DNA from: Trichoplax sp. H2
Taxonomy: Eukaryota > Placozoa > Uniplacotomia > Trichoplacea
Reading direction: 5' to 3'
Length of the DNA stretch: 64,000 nt
NCBI GenBank assembly: GCA_003344405.1
Contig: NOWV01000043.1
Location: 434,001 to 498,000, forward strand
Shown: in pieces, positions 29,101 to 40,789 of the stretch
How positions within the stretch are numbered: position 1 is the stretch's first letter
Layout of the letters: each line of letters starts with the position of its first letter
The notes under the pieces: model-generated
The model's database searches: none
What the model saw: the letters and a program-made list of their open reading frames with translations, nothing else
Told to the model about the DNA's origin: nothing
Made by a program: the position numbers and the translations under genes

Positions 29101-29183
29101 CGCCGTGCTGCCGCTCTTGCTTTGGTAGCTGAAGGTCCATATTTAGCGGTTTTGGACGGCGGATGGGAATCTTTGGTACTCAT
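6615..29183 (-). CDS. SYNE1-like: giant nesprin-like CH-CH spectrin-repeat protein (24 exons, ~6306 aa)
   Basis: Exons, 5' to 3': 29183-28949, 28790-28729, 28209-28114, 27744-27667, 27488-27399, 27290-27091, 26929-26727, 26630-26503, 26305-26138, 26020-25730, 25606-25307, 25137-24808, 24672-24337, 24205-24046, 23943-23141, 23027-22852, 22736-22592, 22507-22181, 22085-21768, 21685-8333, 8110-7796, 7707-7369, 7188-6926, 6819-6615. Every junction is GT/AG, phases agree, and the total is 18921 nt including the stop. The start is MSTKDSHPPS. Seen in order: basic N-terminus, two calponin-homology domains (about residues 79-345), spectrin-like coiled coils (365-1482), a 28-residue tandem array (about 1913-2984), an acidic Ser-rich stretch, more spectrin-like repeats (about 3880-5610), a Ser/Pro-rich stretch and a short coiled coil. 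CH2 resembles nesprins more than spectraplakins. Nesprins link actin to the nuclear envelope, but no transmembrane KASH segment is visible here. Plakin, EF-hand and GAS2 domains are also absent. The family call is fairly sure; the cellular location is not. Confidence 0.85.
8333..21685 (-). other. exon 20: single 13,353-nt coding exon (4451 codons)
   Basis: Begins after the acceptor catttacag at 21686 with NYYAQATGRF and ends at donor TCG|GTAAGA (8333/8332), with no stop or phase break. Order of content: a short coiled coil, an acidic low-complexity region, the 28-residue array (20395-17180), an Asp/Glu/Ser-rich region (about 17170-15000) with runs such as EENNDHDDGSDAEQ, spectrin-like repeats (about 14480-9300) with Trp landmarks such as LLAWLVELEGKL, and a Ser/Pro/Tyr-rich stretch (about 9300-8480) with SPSRSSSTYPMAEI and LTPSPYSNRPHSSM. 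The low-complexity stretches are probably disordered and phosphorylatable. An intronless block of this size contrasts sharply with the short exons on both sides. Confidence 0.85.
17180..20395 (-). repeat. coding minisatellite: about 40 copies of an 84-bp / 28-residue unit
   Basis: The translated unit is close to VPAVDHSDDTEKSSSSDRVT followed by DEKASGTQ. Counting the PAVDH/TVDRP landmark gives about 40 units over roughly 1070 residues. Outer units are monomeric and varied. In the middle, two subtypes alternate: A (APAVDHSDRRKKSGSSNRVT...) and B (STVDRPDDTEKWNSSHRVTD...), giving a 56-residue, 168-bp higher-order repeat. A few units are shortened at the GTQ junction or by loss of the central part (for example after EKTSPS), always in whole codons. 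Composition is charged and Ser-rich, so probably disordered. No known domain is recognised in the unit. Confidence 0.92.
21768..26305 (-). other. exons 9-19: N-terminal spectrin-like repeat region
   Basis: Eleven exons encode about 1118 residues of helical, heptad-like sequence rich in Leu, Glu, Lys and Gln, with Trp-containing segments such as LVKWIYNAEEIL, LTELNKWFNDMENL and LGWLETSEQLIE. This is typical of spectrin/nesprin repeats with weak sequence identity. Most of these exons are in phase 0 and about 100-112 codons long, close to one spectrin repeat (about 106 residues), so exon and repeat units partly coincide. The helices should form a flexible rod between the actin-binding head and the giant exon. 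Short opposite-strand reading frames here are shadows of this coding sequence. Confidence 0.8.
26503..28790 (-). other. exons 2-8: tandem calponin-homology (actin-binding) domains
   Basis: Exons 2-5 form CH1. It opens with QKKVFVRWINYQIAK, passes through IKDLKDGNILLTLLEL and PRETGRLRINH, and closes with LSLVWNIILYFQ, the usual CH1 landmarks. Exon 6 begins with a Lys/Thr-rich linker and starts CH2 at KKALLLWCQ. Exon 7 carries NFTTDWINGYAFMFIVHSLR and VPRLLEPS. Exon 8 carries DVDVEQPDEKSILTYIA, the conserved end of CH2. This paired type binds F-actin in nesprins, spectrins, plakins and dystrophin. The KKALL-W-Q start and the YPEL stretch after CH2 are nearer to nesprins than to MACF/dystonin. 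Exon 6 has the least certain acceptor (27291). Confidence 0.88.
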
Positions 29184-29929
29184 AATTATTTCTTGAAAGG
29201 TTGAAAAATATTCTTTGCTTCAAAATAGAGATGAAAACTACTTTAACTTATTTTCAGCCCTAGGTCAAATTAATTCTTTAAATTTGCGAAGTGGCTCCTA
29301 TTGTATCAGCTAACAATGATGGCAGGAAAACTTGGCCATTCATTCTTTCTTCTTTTGCAAATATTGAAATGATTCTAATCAATAGATCAAAAAGCAAAAC
29401 GAAGGTAACTATGAGGATGATTGATTCGAGAATAGAATAGATCAATTAGAAAGCAGCTCTGTATTAACTAATAATAGTTAAATAAATCATGGGAAAATGT
29501 TATTGCTATGCGAGTGGGGCTTTTTATCGAATTGAATCTATGGATGGTAATGGTATCTTGATGGTTTCCAAAACGCCTTACTGCCTACAAGTTAATAGAC
29601 GATAAGGAAGTCATCACAGTTTCACTCATTGAAAGGAGAAAACTCGCTCTTTATTACTGATCAGAAAGAATGGAAGAATTTCAATTTTGACTGAAATGTT
29701 TATTTCTTATAAACGATGACTTTCAACTTTTTTGTCCACTATCCTATTGTACTGAATGAAGATCGCCATAAGCAATCTATAATTAGTTCGTGATCAGTAC
29801 ATCAAGTCAATATCTAAATAGCAAAGAAGGAAAACATGAAGAAGCGTTCTATTTCATGCTCTCATTCAGTCAGAATACTGAAAATGGGCCTTTATTATTA
29901 TGGAAATAAATAGTTGATTAAAATGATTG

Positions 29930-30740
29930 TCAATCAAAGGCACTAGTTCCTAAAAATAATCCTTTCCTTCCCATGGCACCGTTGCGACATCGCTTCAAGC
30001 GATAGCGTGTAAAGAAATAGTATTTCTCTACTTCAAGACAATTATTCTGATGACGATTTGATGAGTAATTTCCATGTTCTTGATCAAGAATTAGCGGCTG
30101 AAATATTGATAACATAATGAAGCAAGCGTCACAAAAACTTCATCGATCTCATTAGTCAATCGATGAAATCACCTTATAGGAAATGAAACATTCTATTCCT
30201 TTACATCAAGACAATCATTTCCATGGATGATGATTTGGCGAATAATCTTCATGTTCTTGATCAAGGATCAGTAGTTGAAATGTTGATGCGTACAACATGA
30301 ACAATTAGAGAATCAAGCCTAACAAACACTCCATCTATCTCATCGATGAATTGATGAGATTACCCGATAGCGAATAAAATATGGTATTCCTCAACATAAG
30401 GGCAATCATTTTTATGCTCTTGATCAAGGATTAGTAGTTAAAATATTGATCATAGACATATAATTAGTGAATCAAGTGTTATGAAAAATTCCATCTATCT
30501 CCTTAGTGAATAGATGAGATCAAATGGTTATATCACCCAATAGGGAATAAAAGATAGTATTGCTCAACATGAAGACTACCATTTTGATGATGATTGGACG
30601 AGTCATTTTTCATCTTTATAATCAAGGATAAATAGTTGAAATATTGATCATTAATCTAATAAATCAAGCGCTACAAAAACTCCATCTACCTCACTAGTAA
30701 ATAGACGAGATAAAATGGTTGTATCACCTAAACCAATTCT
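29930..30740. repeat. degenerate tandem array, ~160-190 bp period, 4-5 copies
   Basis: Recurring landmarks are a form of aatcaagcgctacaaaaact followed by ccatctatctca, an atagatgaga-type segment and then a form of tgctcaacatgaagac. They are seen near 30120, 30305, 30468 and 30660, with a fragment before 30120. Copies are well diverged and have variable spacing. Confidence 0.65.
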
Positions 30741-30850
30741 CTTTTAGAATATTATGGAAGATATTGTCTGATTAATATGACGTTTAAGACCAGGCGACAT
30801 CAGCTATTAATACAGCAATTTTATATCATTAATTCAACATAGACGAGTTC

Positions 30851-31206
30851 TACATTGATCCTTTTCTATCTAATGAATAGCCTGGATAATGATTTTTTTT
30901 CTAATCCAATCAATAAGGAAATCATATTTTAACCTCTATAGGGCAAGACAGCGCTTGGGATAAGTTTGTTTAAGTGCTTGAAAATGACAAAATTTCCATT
31001 GCTAAACTACTACCAACGCACTATTTACTACATTGATCCTTTTCCATCTAATGAATAGCCTGGATAATGATTTTTTTCTAGTCCAATCAATAAGGAAATC
31101 ATATTTTAACCTCCATAGGGCAAGACAGCGCTTGGGAAAGGTTGGTTTAAGTGCTTGAAGATGACAAAATTTTTATGGCTATACTACTTCCTACACACTA
31201 TTTACC
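30851..31206. repeat. two-copy tandem duplication, ~178 bp, highly similar
   Basis: Copy one starts near 30853 and copy two near 31031, both with tacattgatccttttc followed by an aatgaatagcctggataatg segment. Both continue through aatcaataaggaaatcatat and agggcaagacagcgcttggg. Only scattered substitutions and one T-run length change separate them, so this is a recent duplication. Confidence 0.85.
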
Positions 31207-31769
31207 TTGGTCATCCTTTATAGATCAGTTAATATTAATATACCAGATAGAAACTAGGATACTCCTTGAATACTCGTATCAACACTATATCAAGCTTGAT
31301 TGATCAATTAATCCAGTCATTGCCATACTATTGCATCAATTGACAGCTCAAATCATGTGAAATATCAACTACAATCATAGCCTGTAACCAAATCAATCGA
31401 TCATTCACTTAGATAGATGGATGCCCAAGAGTCCTGTTGGTTTTTCATTCATTCTAGCCGCCCACAAGTTGAATACTATTTCAAGGTTATATTTTTTAAC
31501 ATATCCATTATAGCCTTACAGTGCTTTAACCTCCAGGACAATCCAACCTATAGATTCTTTTCCATATTATTGTACGCGTAATCGTGTATAGCCACTAAAA
31601 AATAGAAGACATTTCTATTTCGTACCCTTGTACCCATTAGGTTAGTCTGATTGTGCTGGTAATCAATACTCGTCCGTCATTTTAGCCATGGATTTACCAG
31701 AATCTTATCCTAGTTGTTTTCCATTAGCCTTGGCAAGCATCAACTCATTACTTACTCTACCCTTCGCTT

Positions 31770-32115
31770 ATTCATTGTTAGACTGGTTGCTTTCTGCACC
31801 CTTTGGCATATTCGATTCATTTGCTTTCCATCTCACTTGGTAAGCTAAGCTAGTTACCTCCCATTGCTGCTCTTCAACTAGACTAATTGCTTTTTGTACA
31901 CTACTGCCCATTATCTAGACTAATTGTTTTTCTACTACCTTTGGCATACTCGACTAGTTTGCTGTCCACTTCTTTTTGTACACTACTGCTTTTCACCTAG
32001 ACTACTTGCTTTCCACTTCCTTTCGCATACTCAGCAAGTTTGCTTTCTGCTACCTTTGCCATATTAGACTAGTTTACTTTCCACCTCTCATCCTTAATTA
32101 GGTTTGTCCCTTCAA
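31770..32115. repeat. pyrimidine-rich degenerate tandem repeats
   Basis: Repeated mixtures of ctagactaattgctttttg, acctttggcatactcgact, agtttgctttcc and tacactactgc occur at irregular spacing of about 50-100 bp. One strand is strikingly C/T-rich. There is no coding signal. Confidence 0.6.
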
Positions 32116-33324
32116 CTACTCGTTCACTAGACTGATACTTTTCACTCTCCTTGGCATACCTCTACTCTACACTATCTTGATTGGAATAGGGATCCAATTT
32201 ACGTTACTTTATTATTCTAACGAACAGTAAGTATGCAAATAATTGTAAAATGTAACAGAGAAATATCATATTCCCTAAGCAACTTACTTATACTTTAATA
32301 AAGACTAGTAGTATTGAATTTAAGGTAGATTGGGCCGTAATTTATTCGAGACAATTAGATAGTTCTGTAGCTACTAATTGTAAGGAAATACCCACACGTT
32401 CAGCGTTGAAAATTTATGCTTGCTAGTATGAGTGAAGACATGAATAAATACTGAATCAGTGTACAACTTTCTGTGACTGTAACGAGAGGAAGATAAGTAG
32501 GGAATGAATCGAAAATTAATTAAGTTTTAGTTAATCTAAAAGAGTCAGTATCATTCTACAAGTACAAGTAAGGTGGCAAGTAGGAAGTCTACGATTCAAT
32601 GAGAATTCGGCCATTGTAAGGATAAGCCAATCGTTCTCTTAATGTCTACTTTCAGTATTTCAAAAGCGTTAAAGTACTGTCTACAACTAGGACTCTTCAT
32701 TGTATCTTGCACAATGTGAAATAGATATTTTAGTTGACAAAAGCTACAATCAAACATTAAAATTGGTATGGCAATCACTAGCTAAAAGAAAAAAAATGAA
32801 TCCATCCACTGTGTTGTTCTAGAATTAATGGTGCGCTAAAAGCATAGCGTTAGCGTATAGTGCTATTCATGTTGGCTTAATCATCCCCTATTAGCACTAT
32901 CCGAGAAAGGATGAGCACACAGCCCGGGGTGCATCTACTCAGTAATGGATACCAGCAGGGTGTATGTTGATAATTTCATTCTATCTTTCTATCCTTACAA
33001 TATTGTTCATGTCTTGCTATACTTTACTAACGGACTAGTAATGGCAGAAGGAAAGGATGAAATTTGTAGTTCTATTTCGACATTGTACTCGTCTACTTCC
33101 CAGGCTTTTATTGTATTCTCCAGCTTTATTACTCAATCGGATAAGGACAACTTTGATCATTTTAATGGAATAAAATACCAGCAGTCCATCAAGCTTGATT
33201 TGCACTGAGAGAAGCCAATGATGATCACGAACGGTGGGTAAAGCAAAATTGGAGTTATCCATGTCTATCATCGTCCTAACTAAAACTATAGTAATTACCC
33301 AATGTCTGTTTAGACGACAATGAT

Positions 33325-34120
33325 TCATTCAACTAAAAGCGAATACCATCCCTGCCCACCTTATTCATTCTTGAGAGTAGAAATACTTGTCTCATTGAAG
33401 CCATGTATGATTCAATTGAAAGTTAATTCTATCGGTCCAACAGTGAACACCATGGTAATGGATACAACGGAAGTTGAAACTACAGTAGCCACTAATGTCG
33501 ATTTAGACAATGATGGCCCAGTTAACGAAAGGCGAGTATCATCCCAGTCTACTTTATTTAATCCTGAAACTAGAAATACTTGTCTTAGCCAAGCTGTGCA
33601 GGATTCAATTATAAAACTAACTCTATGGGTCCAACCGTGAACATCATGTTAACAGATAGAAAGGAAATATGCTACAACAACTATTGATTTGACTCGTCAT
33701 CTTTCCTACACGATCATGGTCGGGAATGCAAAAGTCTAGTAATCCTATTGATTACAGTCAGCATGAATGATATCCATTGATGTTATATGTCTATATCGAT
33801 CTAGATGATAATGTCTAATTTAGCAAAAGAGAAGGGCCACCATGCTACCCTACTTCATACTGAAAATTAGGGAGACTTGTCTAGGTTCGCTGAAAATTCT
33901 ACCACTCTACTGTATAAAATTAAGACTTGACTTGATGATGGCAACTTCATCATCAAGGCTATAGAACTAATTTGTCATGGTGTGTTATCCCTGTGAAAAT
34001 GGATACCCAATAGACGACTATTTTTCATCGATTTACAGTAGGTAAAATTCTATCTATGGAAATGCTTGTCCAATCCTAGTATTTCATGATTGAATTATAA
34101 AATCAACTCGATCCATTCCA
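33325..34120. repeat. degenerate tandem array, ~190-200 bp period, 3-4 copies
   Basis: Landmarks are aatacttgtct, then gattcaatt-aaa-ttaa, then ggtccaac-gtgaacatcatg. They are clear near 33380-33460 and 33570-33650, and weaker near 33870 and 34060-34130. Open frames across it are short and not conserved between copies. Confidence 0.6.
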
Positions 34121-35109
34121 ACTTTGCACCATCTTTATGGAAGGCAATAGAAATCAATCGACCGTATTATTGTTTCTCCCTTCTCCAATCACAACGCCAT
34201 AATCTTTCCCATCACCAAGTTCAATCTTGTAGCAATAATTCATGATGTAACAGCACCCATAGGCACCAGAACATGATTACTCTATTAATTTGACTATTCT
34301 AATCTTTCCCCCTGTTGCTTTCATCAATAAATTGACTACTGTGCCTACAAAGACGATACTGTTGACTGATCCAACGCCATTCTTGGTAAATGAGAATAGC
34401 AAGAAAGTTGAAACAGTTTACAGCATCATGCGTGCTCTATTTCTCCTTGTACTTCAGAATCCATTGTAGCGCCATAAGCCGTTATGATGAAGATACAAAC
34501 GATTCAAACTCGCTCTTGATTATATAGCAAGACAGCAGGAGTTCTCGTTAACAGGGTGAATACGATTGATGTCATTAAAAAGGACAAGGTTTAATTCTCC
34601 CTGTGATAGCCTAGTGAGAGTTAGAAAGAGGAAAGGGCAAGAATAAAATTCTTTTCGGGGATTAAACCATCGCTATGAATTACTTCAGGTGCATCTGAGG
34701 ACTCTTTCTACAAGTCCTTCCAACATGAAGGCCTGAAATGAGGAAAATTTTCAGCGCCAGGATAATGCTGATATAGAGCAAGGAGATCAAGATTGAACTG
34801 ATACGAGCTGTGATAGTGGAAACGCTTTTATATACTAATACATTAATTTAATTTACACAGATCGCCTAGACTATTCAACTATTATACGAGTGTATTAATT
34901 AAGAAATTATCCTCTGAGACGCTCTTTCCGTACAACACAAGATAGGCATTGGCTTGCCTAAGCGTGGAATTCTTTTCCATGTCAAACATGAATTGGCGTT
35001 GAAGATGGAAGGACATAGAAGATTTGTCTACGTCCATACTTCTAAACGCCATTGACGAAGGTATACTAATAGTCAATGAAGGAAATTCACTTGACTGTTT
35101 CCATATTGG

Positions 35110-35470
35110 GTAATAAATTAGTTTACATTTAGCGTTCTTATATACGCGAATGTATACAGATGTATATTGTCAGCAAAGGAAGAAATTTTCAAGGCAATAA
35201 TTTAAATCATCTTTTCATCCAAATGGATGTGTCTTCTTGAATCCATTCTTGAACGAGAGTATATTAAAAGTCAATTAAGGCAATTTAATTGACAGCTTCG
35301 ATGTTTGTTAATAAATTAGCATTACAGTTGGTGTATTCTCGAAGCAAAAGAAGAAATCTTCAAGCCAACTTTTCAAATAATCTACTCATCCAAAAGGAAG
35401 TCGTCTTGAAGATGTACAAGAGCTATATTTACGTCTATAAATGCATTAATGAAGTTGCGGCCAATGTCCA
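35110..35470. repeat. two-copy degenerate direct repeat, ~180 bp
   Basis: One copy carries cagcaaaggaagaaattttc followed by catccaaatggatgtgtctt near 35170-35240. The other carries gaagcaaaagaagaaatctt followed by catccaaaaggaagtcgtct near 35340-35405. The copies align over most of their length with many substitutions. Confidence 0.6.
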
Positions 35471-35679
35471 TTATTGGCCATGCATCAATATTCATCAAGT
35501 TGAAATTGAATACAAGAAGATACTATCTTAAAAGTTACTTAATTCATCCTCAACGCTTAAACGTGATTAATCATCATAACGGTGCAATCCACGTTTTATT
35601 ACATTGGTTTGTTTTCTACCCTAAGGAGAGCGATAGCATTACCGTTTCTCCAATTTAGCAGTCTACAGTAAAGTCCATT

Positions 35680-37600
35680 TATGAAGTTAAAATTGAAGAC
35701 AAAGATAGGCGTTGAACTGATGCCTCATCTTGACGACAAATTGATCCACTTCTACTATCTCGACTTGCTAGTTTACGAAATAACATCGCTACCCTTCTTC
35801 CCTTATATTCAACAGCTTACAAGCTTTTTTGGTCTTGACGATAAAATGATATTTGATCCATTCCTTAGACTTAATTTATAAAATAAGATCTTGCTAGTGC
35901 TATTCCTTGCATTCAACTATTTATTAGTCTTGACGACAGTATGATGTTTGATCCATTCTCTCAATTTTGTTTGCAAAACGCAATCTTGCTAGCACTACTG
36001 CTTGTATTGAACTCTTTACCAGTGTATCCGTTTTGACGATAGATTGATCCATTTCTACTATTTAAACTTACTACTTTATCCAGTAAAACGCTACTAGTAC
36101 TATTCCTTGCACCAACTGATTTAGAAAGCAAATCAATTTTGACGACAGATTGATGTTGATCCATTTCCTAGTACTGTACTATCGCAACTTACGGGTTTGT
36201 TAAATAAACCACTGCTAGTATTATTCCTTGTATAAAGTGTTTCGAAGCGTATCAGTTTTGTCGACAAATTGATGTTGATTTATTTCTACCATCTAGACTT
36301 GCTGGTTGACTAAATAAAATACCGCTAGTGTTCTTTCTTGCATTAACTGTTTAGAAGCGTATCAGTTTTGACAACACAGATTGATGTTGGTTTATTTCTA
36401 CTCTCTCACCTAATAAACACTGCAAGTATTATTCCTTGTATAAACTATATACAAACGTATCAGTTTTGATGATAAATTGATGTCGATCTATTTCTACTAT
36501 CTTGCTACTTAATGAAATAAAATACTGCTAGTAGTCTTGCTTGTATCAACTGATTAGAAGCGTATCAGTTTTGATGACAAATTGATGTTGATTTATTTCT
36601 ACTATCTCGACTTGTTTGATGAAATAAAACCTGGTTAGCGTAATTGCTCATATTGAACTATTTGGACGCTTCTTGATAGACTTGAAATTGAAGGTAAAGA
36701 GATGGATGTTGATCCATTTCTATACCCTCGATTAATTTCATGAAATCAAACGTTGCTCCAGTAGTTCTATTTCACCTATTGAACTGTTTACGCGTCTACA
36801 CCTATTCACGATTGATTGGAAGGTAAAAAGATTGCTATCAATCCATTTCTACGGCTTTGATTTCATGGAATAAAGCGTTGCTATTCCTATTGGTTTGTTC
36901 AGCAGTCTACTGTTGATTTATGGAATTTCAATCCACTTACAAGGTGCAGAAGACATGTTGTTGAACTAGTGCGGTATTGCTTGTCCTATTCAGCCGTTTA
37001 CTATTTATGGATGAGATTGCAATTGACCTCTACAAGGGCAAGAAAACTGTTGCTAAACTGATGTCTAGTCTTAATGATACATTGAATCATTTTTTTCTAA
37101 TACGGTACTTTACATTATCTTGACTTATTTTAAGATATCAATCTTACTAGTGCTGCTGGTCGCATTCAACTTTTTCTACAGCATGGATTGGTCCATGCGT
37201 ATAGTTTAATTCAAGGTAAAAATTGTTGTTCAATCCACTGAAAATAGTTTAGTCGTTGACGGCAAATTAATCTAATTTTACTACTGGATCTTCGCTATTT
37301 TATGAAATAACTATTACTTGTACTCCTCGTTGTAGTCAACTCCTTATACGGGTACAATATTGATGCAACTCCATTGAAGGCAAAGAAGATTGTTGTGAAA
37401 GTGATGCCTAGTCTTGGCAACAGAACGATCCCTTTTGACTATTGTATCTTGACTTATTTGTGAAATCAAGCATTACTAGTACAATTCCTCCTACTAAATT
37501 GTCTGTATTGGCCAAATTGAAATTGAAGATACACAAGACTATGTATCGATTATAGAAATGATAGTGGACGATAGGATTGATTTTTATCCTCATGATAAAT
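35680..37600. repeat. long degenerate tandem array, ~105-120 bp period
   Basis: Units combine three landmarks: an agaagcgtatcagttttgac-type segment, an attgatgttgatttatttct-type segment with actatctcgact, and aaataaaa-gctagt followed by attccttg. Clear units sit near 36135, 36246, 36357, 36450 and 36556, with more eroded ones from about 35700 to about 37600. About 15 units are estimated. No coding potential is seen. Confidence 0.65.
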
Positions 37601-39659
37601 CATCCCATGTTCGCCTCGTTCTATTCGCTTGGCTACTTTTCAATAGTATCAATCAAGAATGACTTCGTATTGACCAGTCTGCTGCCTTGGATCGAGTTTG
37701 AACCAAGCGTGGCGAAAACTGTGTTCATTGAAGTGATGCTTATTTCACTCTGACGATAGGATGTATAGGTAGAATTTTCTGACAAGGGAAATGTTGATGT
37801 ATTTTTCCAATCCACTGCCTATTTGGAGTGGGTCGAGCGAACAACGTTGCCATTGCATCTGTGCCTACTCAACTGCTTCAATTGATCCTCATCTTTATCG
37901 CTTGCGTTCAAACCGTTACAATGTTAATCTACTTTCATTCTGTATGATCACCGTTTAACAATGTTATCACGAATATTTTGCAATATTCGATTATAGGTAA
38001 TCATCGTTGAAATTCAACGATGATTGATGAAGAAAAAGAGCCAGAAAGAGGGTAGACGCTTCATAGTACAAAACTAGTGAAAGGAACATCATCATCATGA
38101 CTGTCGTAGTAGATGAAAATCCACTTCAAGACGGATGATACAGTTTATCGATTGGAAAGGGGGCTATCAAGGTTATTGATCCATTTGAGATCATGATAGA
38201 TGTCGTGATTCTCTCTTAAGGGGTTAAAGGGTCGACAACGATTTCAATTTTAAATGAAGAGGCCACACTAAGCCGGTTAGCGTGTGTACCGTAGACTAGA
38301 CTCCACTGATAAATGAATGTTTACTGCATCGTACGCCGCACCTCCCATTCTCTGCTGTATGTATTCCATAGTAGCAACAATTCAATGTTGTCCCTTAAAT
38401 ACCAAATGCAATGATGGCGATGATCGCGGTGGCCAATGTCATGCTTGATGGCCAGATCAAGCTTCTATCGGTTCAGTAGATAACCGAGTCATCATTACAA
38501 AATTAGAAATAATCTGATCATAAAACGAGCTGATCGTCTCCATTCATCTTTTGATGATGGCATCAACTCGCTGGATCTAGTATCGATCTTGTCGATCAAG
38601 AATAACTGGTGTACTTGGAAAGCTAAATATACAACTCTCTCATGGCCTCTTCTCCCTATCTGCCCATGCTTGTATCTATCTTCCTACCTGAATCGATGCT
38701 ATTCCTACCACTAGATTTGAATTCTTGCTCAATTTCAAGTCAATTTCACTTGGCTATGGCTGGTAAAACGCTGATCAAGAAGGCCACAAGTCACTCGATA
38801 TTACACATCGAGTGGAATAATCTTGGTCAATTGCTTTTGAAAATTACTAGGAAAAAATGCGCAATAAACTCATTGACGAGATGGTTGGCTTGGCCCTTTG
38901 CGCGTGTATCATTAATAGCATGTCTTTGTTGTCATAGACAACAGAATCCATTATGATGATGATGATGAGGATGATTATTATTTTAATGAGGATTGCGTTG
39001 GCCAAGCCAACTCGACTCGATAGTGTTGTAACCATTGCAGCGCGGTCTACATTCACTATCAAGAAAGGAGTGAATGAAGAAGAGATGATGGACTCGGCCA
39101 GCCAACGTTACCTATAGCGTGTTGCATCGAGTACAACGCGCTATACTCTACATCACAGAGATGGAAAATCTCCATGGTCTACATTTACGATCAAGAGATG
39201 AGTGGTAAAACCTGCCAATCCCGCTCCAACGAGATTCCCATCGATGAAATAGAAAAATGGCTATTTTAGCCATTTTCGATCGATAGGGATGTGTCTCGTT
39301 TTGCCTTCGTTGTAGTCAATGACTCCAATGCGAACGCTGCTGACTCACCACTACAATTACAATCTTTCTCAACTCATCGCCCATCCTATCCACCAGAGAC
39401 CGAATGTTAGCGTCTTGAGGTCTGATCAAGGTCTCTCGTATCAACATAGCAATATACTGTAGAAATAATACCGTCCCTACATTATTATTTAGTTCATGAT
39501 GGGAAAGCTAATTTGGCTGTCTACTACTGGATTGCAATCGGATTGGGAGAGAGAAATTCGTTTCAGATTTCAAAATGTTTTACAAGTTGAGAAGATGGCA
39601 AATACTCCTTTCACCTGTACTGTACAGTGTTCCATACAGTACTATGGCGTTCTACATTT

Positions 39660-40600
39660 ACTGTCAAGTGATGAAAATGATTGGGTAGAGGATCCACTTG
39701 GCGTCCTGTCTTGACGATATAGTGTTGCATACGGTATAGCGTCCTACATGATTTACTATTGACAAACAATACATGATCCTATAGAGGATCCACTTGGCGT
39801 ACGAACTTGACTATATAGTGTTTCATACAGTACAACGTCATACATTACTTGCTATAAATAGACGATATAGGATTCTATAGAGGATCTACTTGGTGTACCA
39901 TCTTGACGATATAGTGTTGCATACGGTATAGCGTCCTACATGATTTACTATCAACAAACGATACATGATCCTATAGAGGATCCACTTGGCGTACGAACTT
40001 GACTATATAGTGTTTCATACAGTACAACATCATACATTATTTGCTATCCATAGACGATATAGGATTCAATAGAGGATCCACTTGGCGTACTATCTTGACT
40101 ATATAGTGTTGCATACAATGCAAGATCATGCATCACTTACTATCAACAGACGATACATGATTCCATAGAAGATCCACTTGGCGTGCTCACTTAGCTATAT
40201 AGTGTTGCATACAGTACAACGCCTTACACTATTTGCTATCAATAGACCATATAGGATTCTATAGAGGATCTACTTGGCGTACTATCTTGACGATATAGTG
40301 TTGCATACAATGCAAGATCATACATGACTTACTATCAACAGACCGTACATGATTCTATAGAGGATCCTTTTGGCGTGCTCACTTAGCTATATAGTGTTGC
40401 ATACACTTTAACACCATACATCACTTACTATCAACAGGCGATACGTGATTCTATAGAGGATCCACTTGGCGTGCTAACTTGACTATATAGTGTTGTATAC
40501 AATGCAACGCCATACATCACTTACTATCAATAGACGATACATGATTCTATAGAGGATCCACTTAGCAAGTTAACTTGGTCATGGAGGACATGGTAGAGAA
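39660..40600. repeat. tandem array, ~96-bp unit, about 10 copies
   Basis: Each unit carries atagaggatccacttggcgt, a ctatatagtgttgcatac segment and a cttactatcaacagacgata segment. The GGATCC-type landmark recurs near 39687, 39785, 39880, 39974, 40070, 40166, 40261, 40357, 40453 and 40549, which is a regular 95-97 bp spacing. Copies are similar to one another, so this is among the younger arrays here. An upstream half-unit near 39600-39660 contains tgtactgtacagtgttccat. Confidence 0.9.
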
Positions 40601-40740
40601 ATTATTCTAAGAGAATTTCTCTTTCCAAATCCCTAGCTAATAACGAATACATGAAATACAATCTAAATGTTTCAAGGAGCATTATCGGCTGATCGGCATA
40701 ATATAGCTTTTCATTTCATGCAGTAAAATGGCCGTTGTAA

Positions 40741-40789
40741 GGACTACTAAAAAAGAGCATTGCTCGGAAAACCTCTCTTTTAGTAGTCC
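40741..40789. repeat. small foldback (inverted-repeat) element A
   Basis: Left arm ggactactaaaaaagag (40741-40757) pairs with right arm ctcttttagtagtcc (40775-40789), leaving a 17-base loop and a two-base bulge. Its ends resemble those of the foldback at 47285-47373, suggesting one family of very short non-autonomous elements. No target-site duplication was recognised. Confidence 0.6.

Noticed and set aside
21686-29183. Spectraplakin (MACF/dystonin) or beta-spectrin identity for the giant gene
   Set aside because: No plakin domain after the CH pair, no EF-hand/GAS2 or PH domain at the end, and CH2 residues are closer to nesprins.
29720-40600. CRISPR-like or bacterial features suggested by regular repeats
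   Set aside because: Units are contiguous and degenerate with no unique spacers, and the surrounding genes are intron-rich animal genes.
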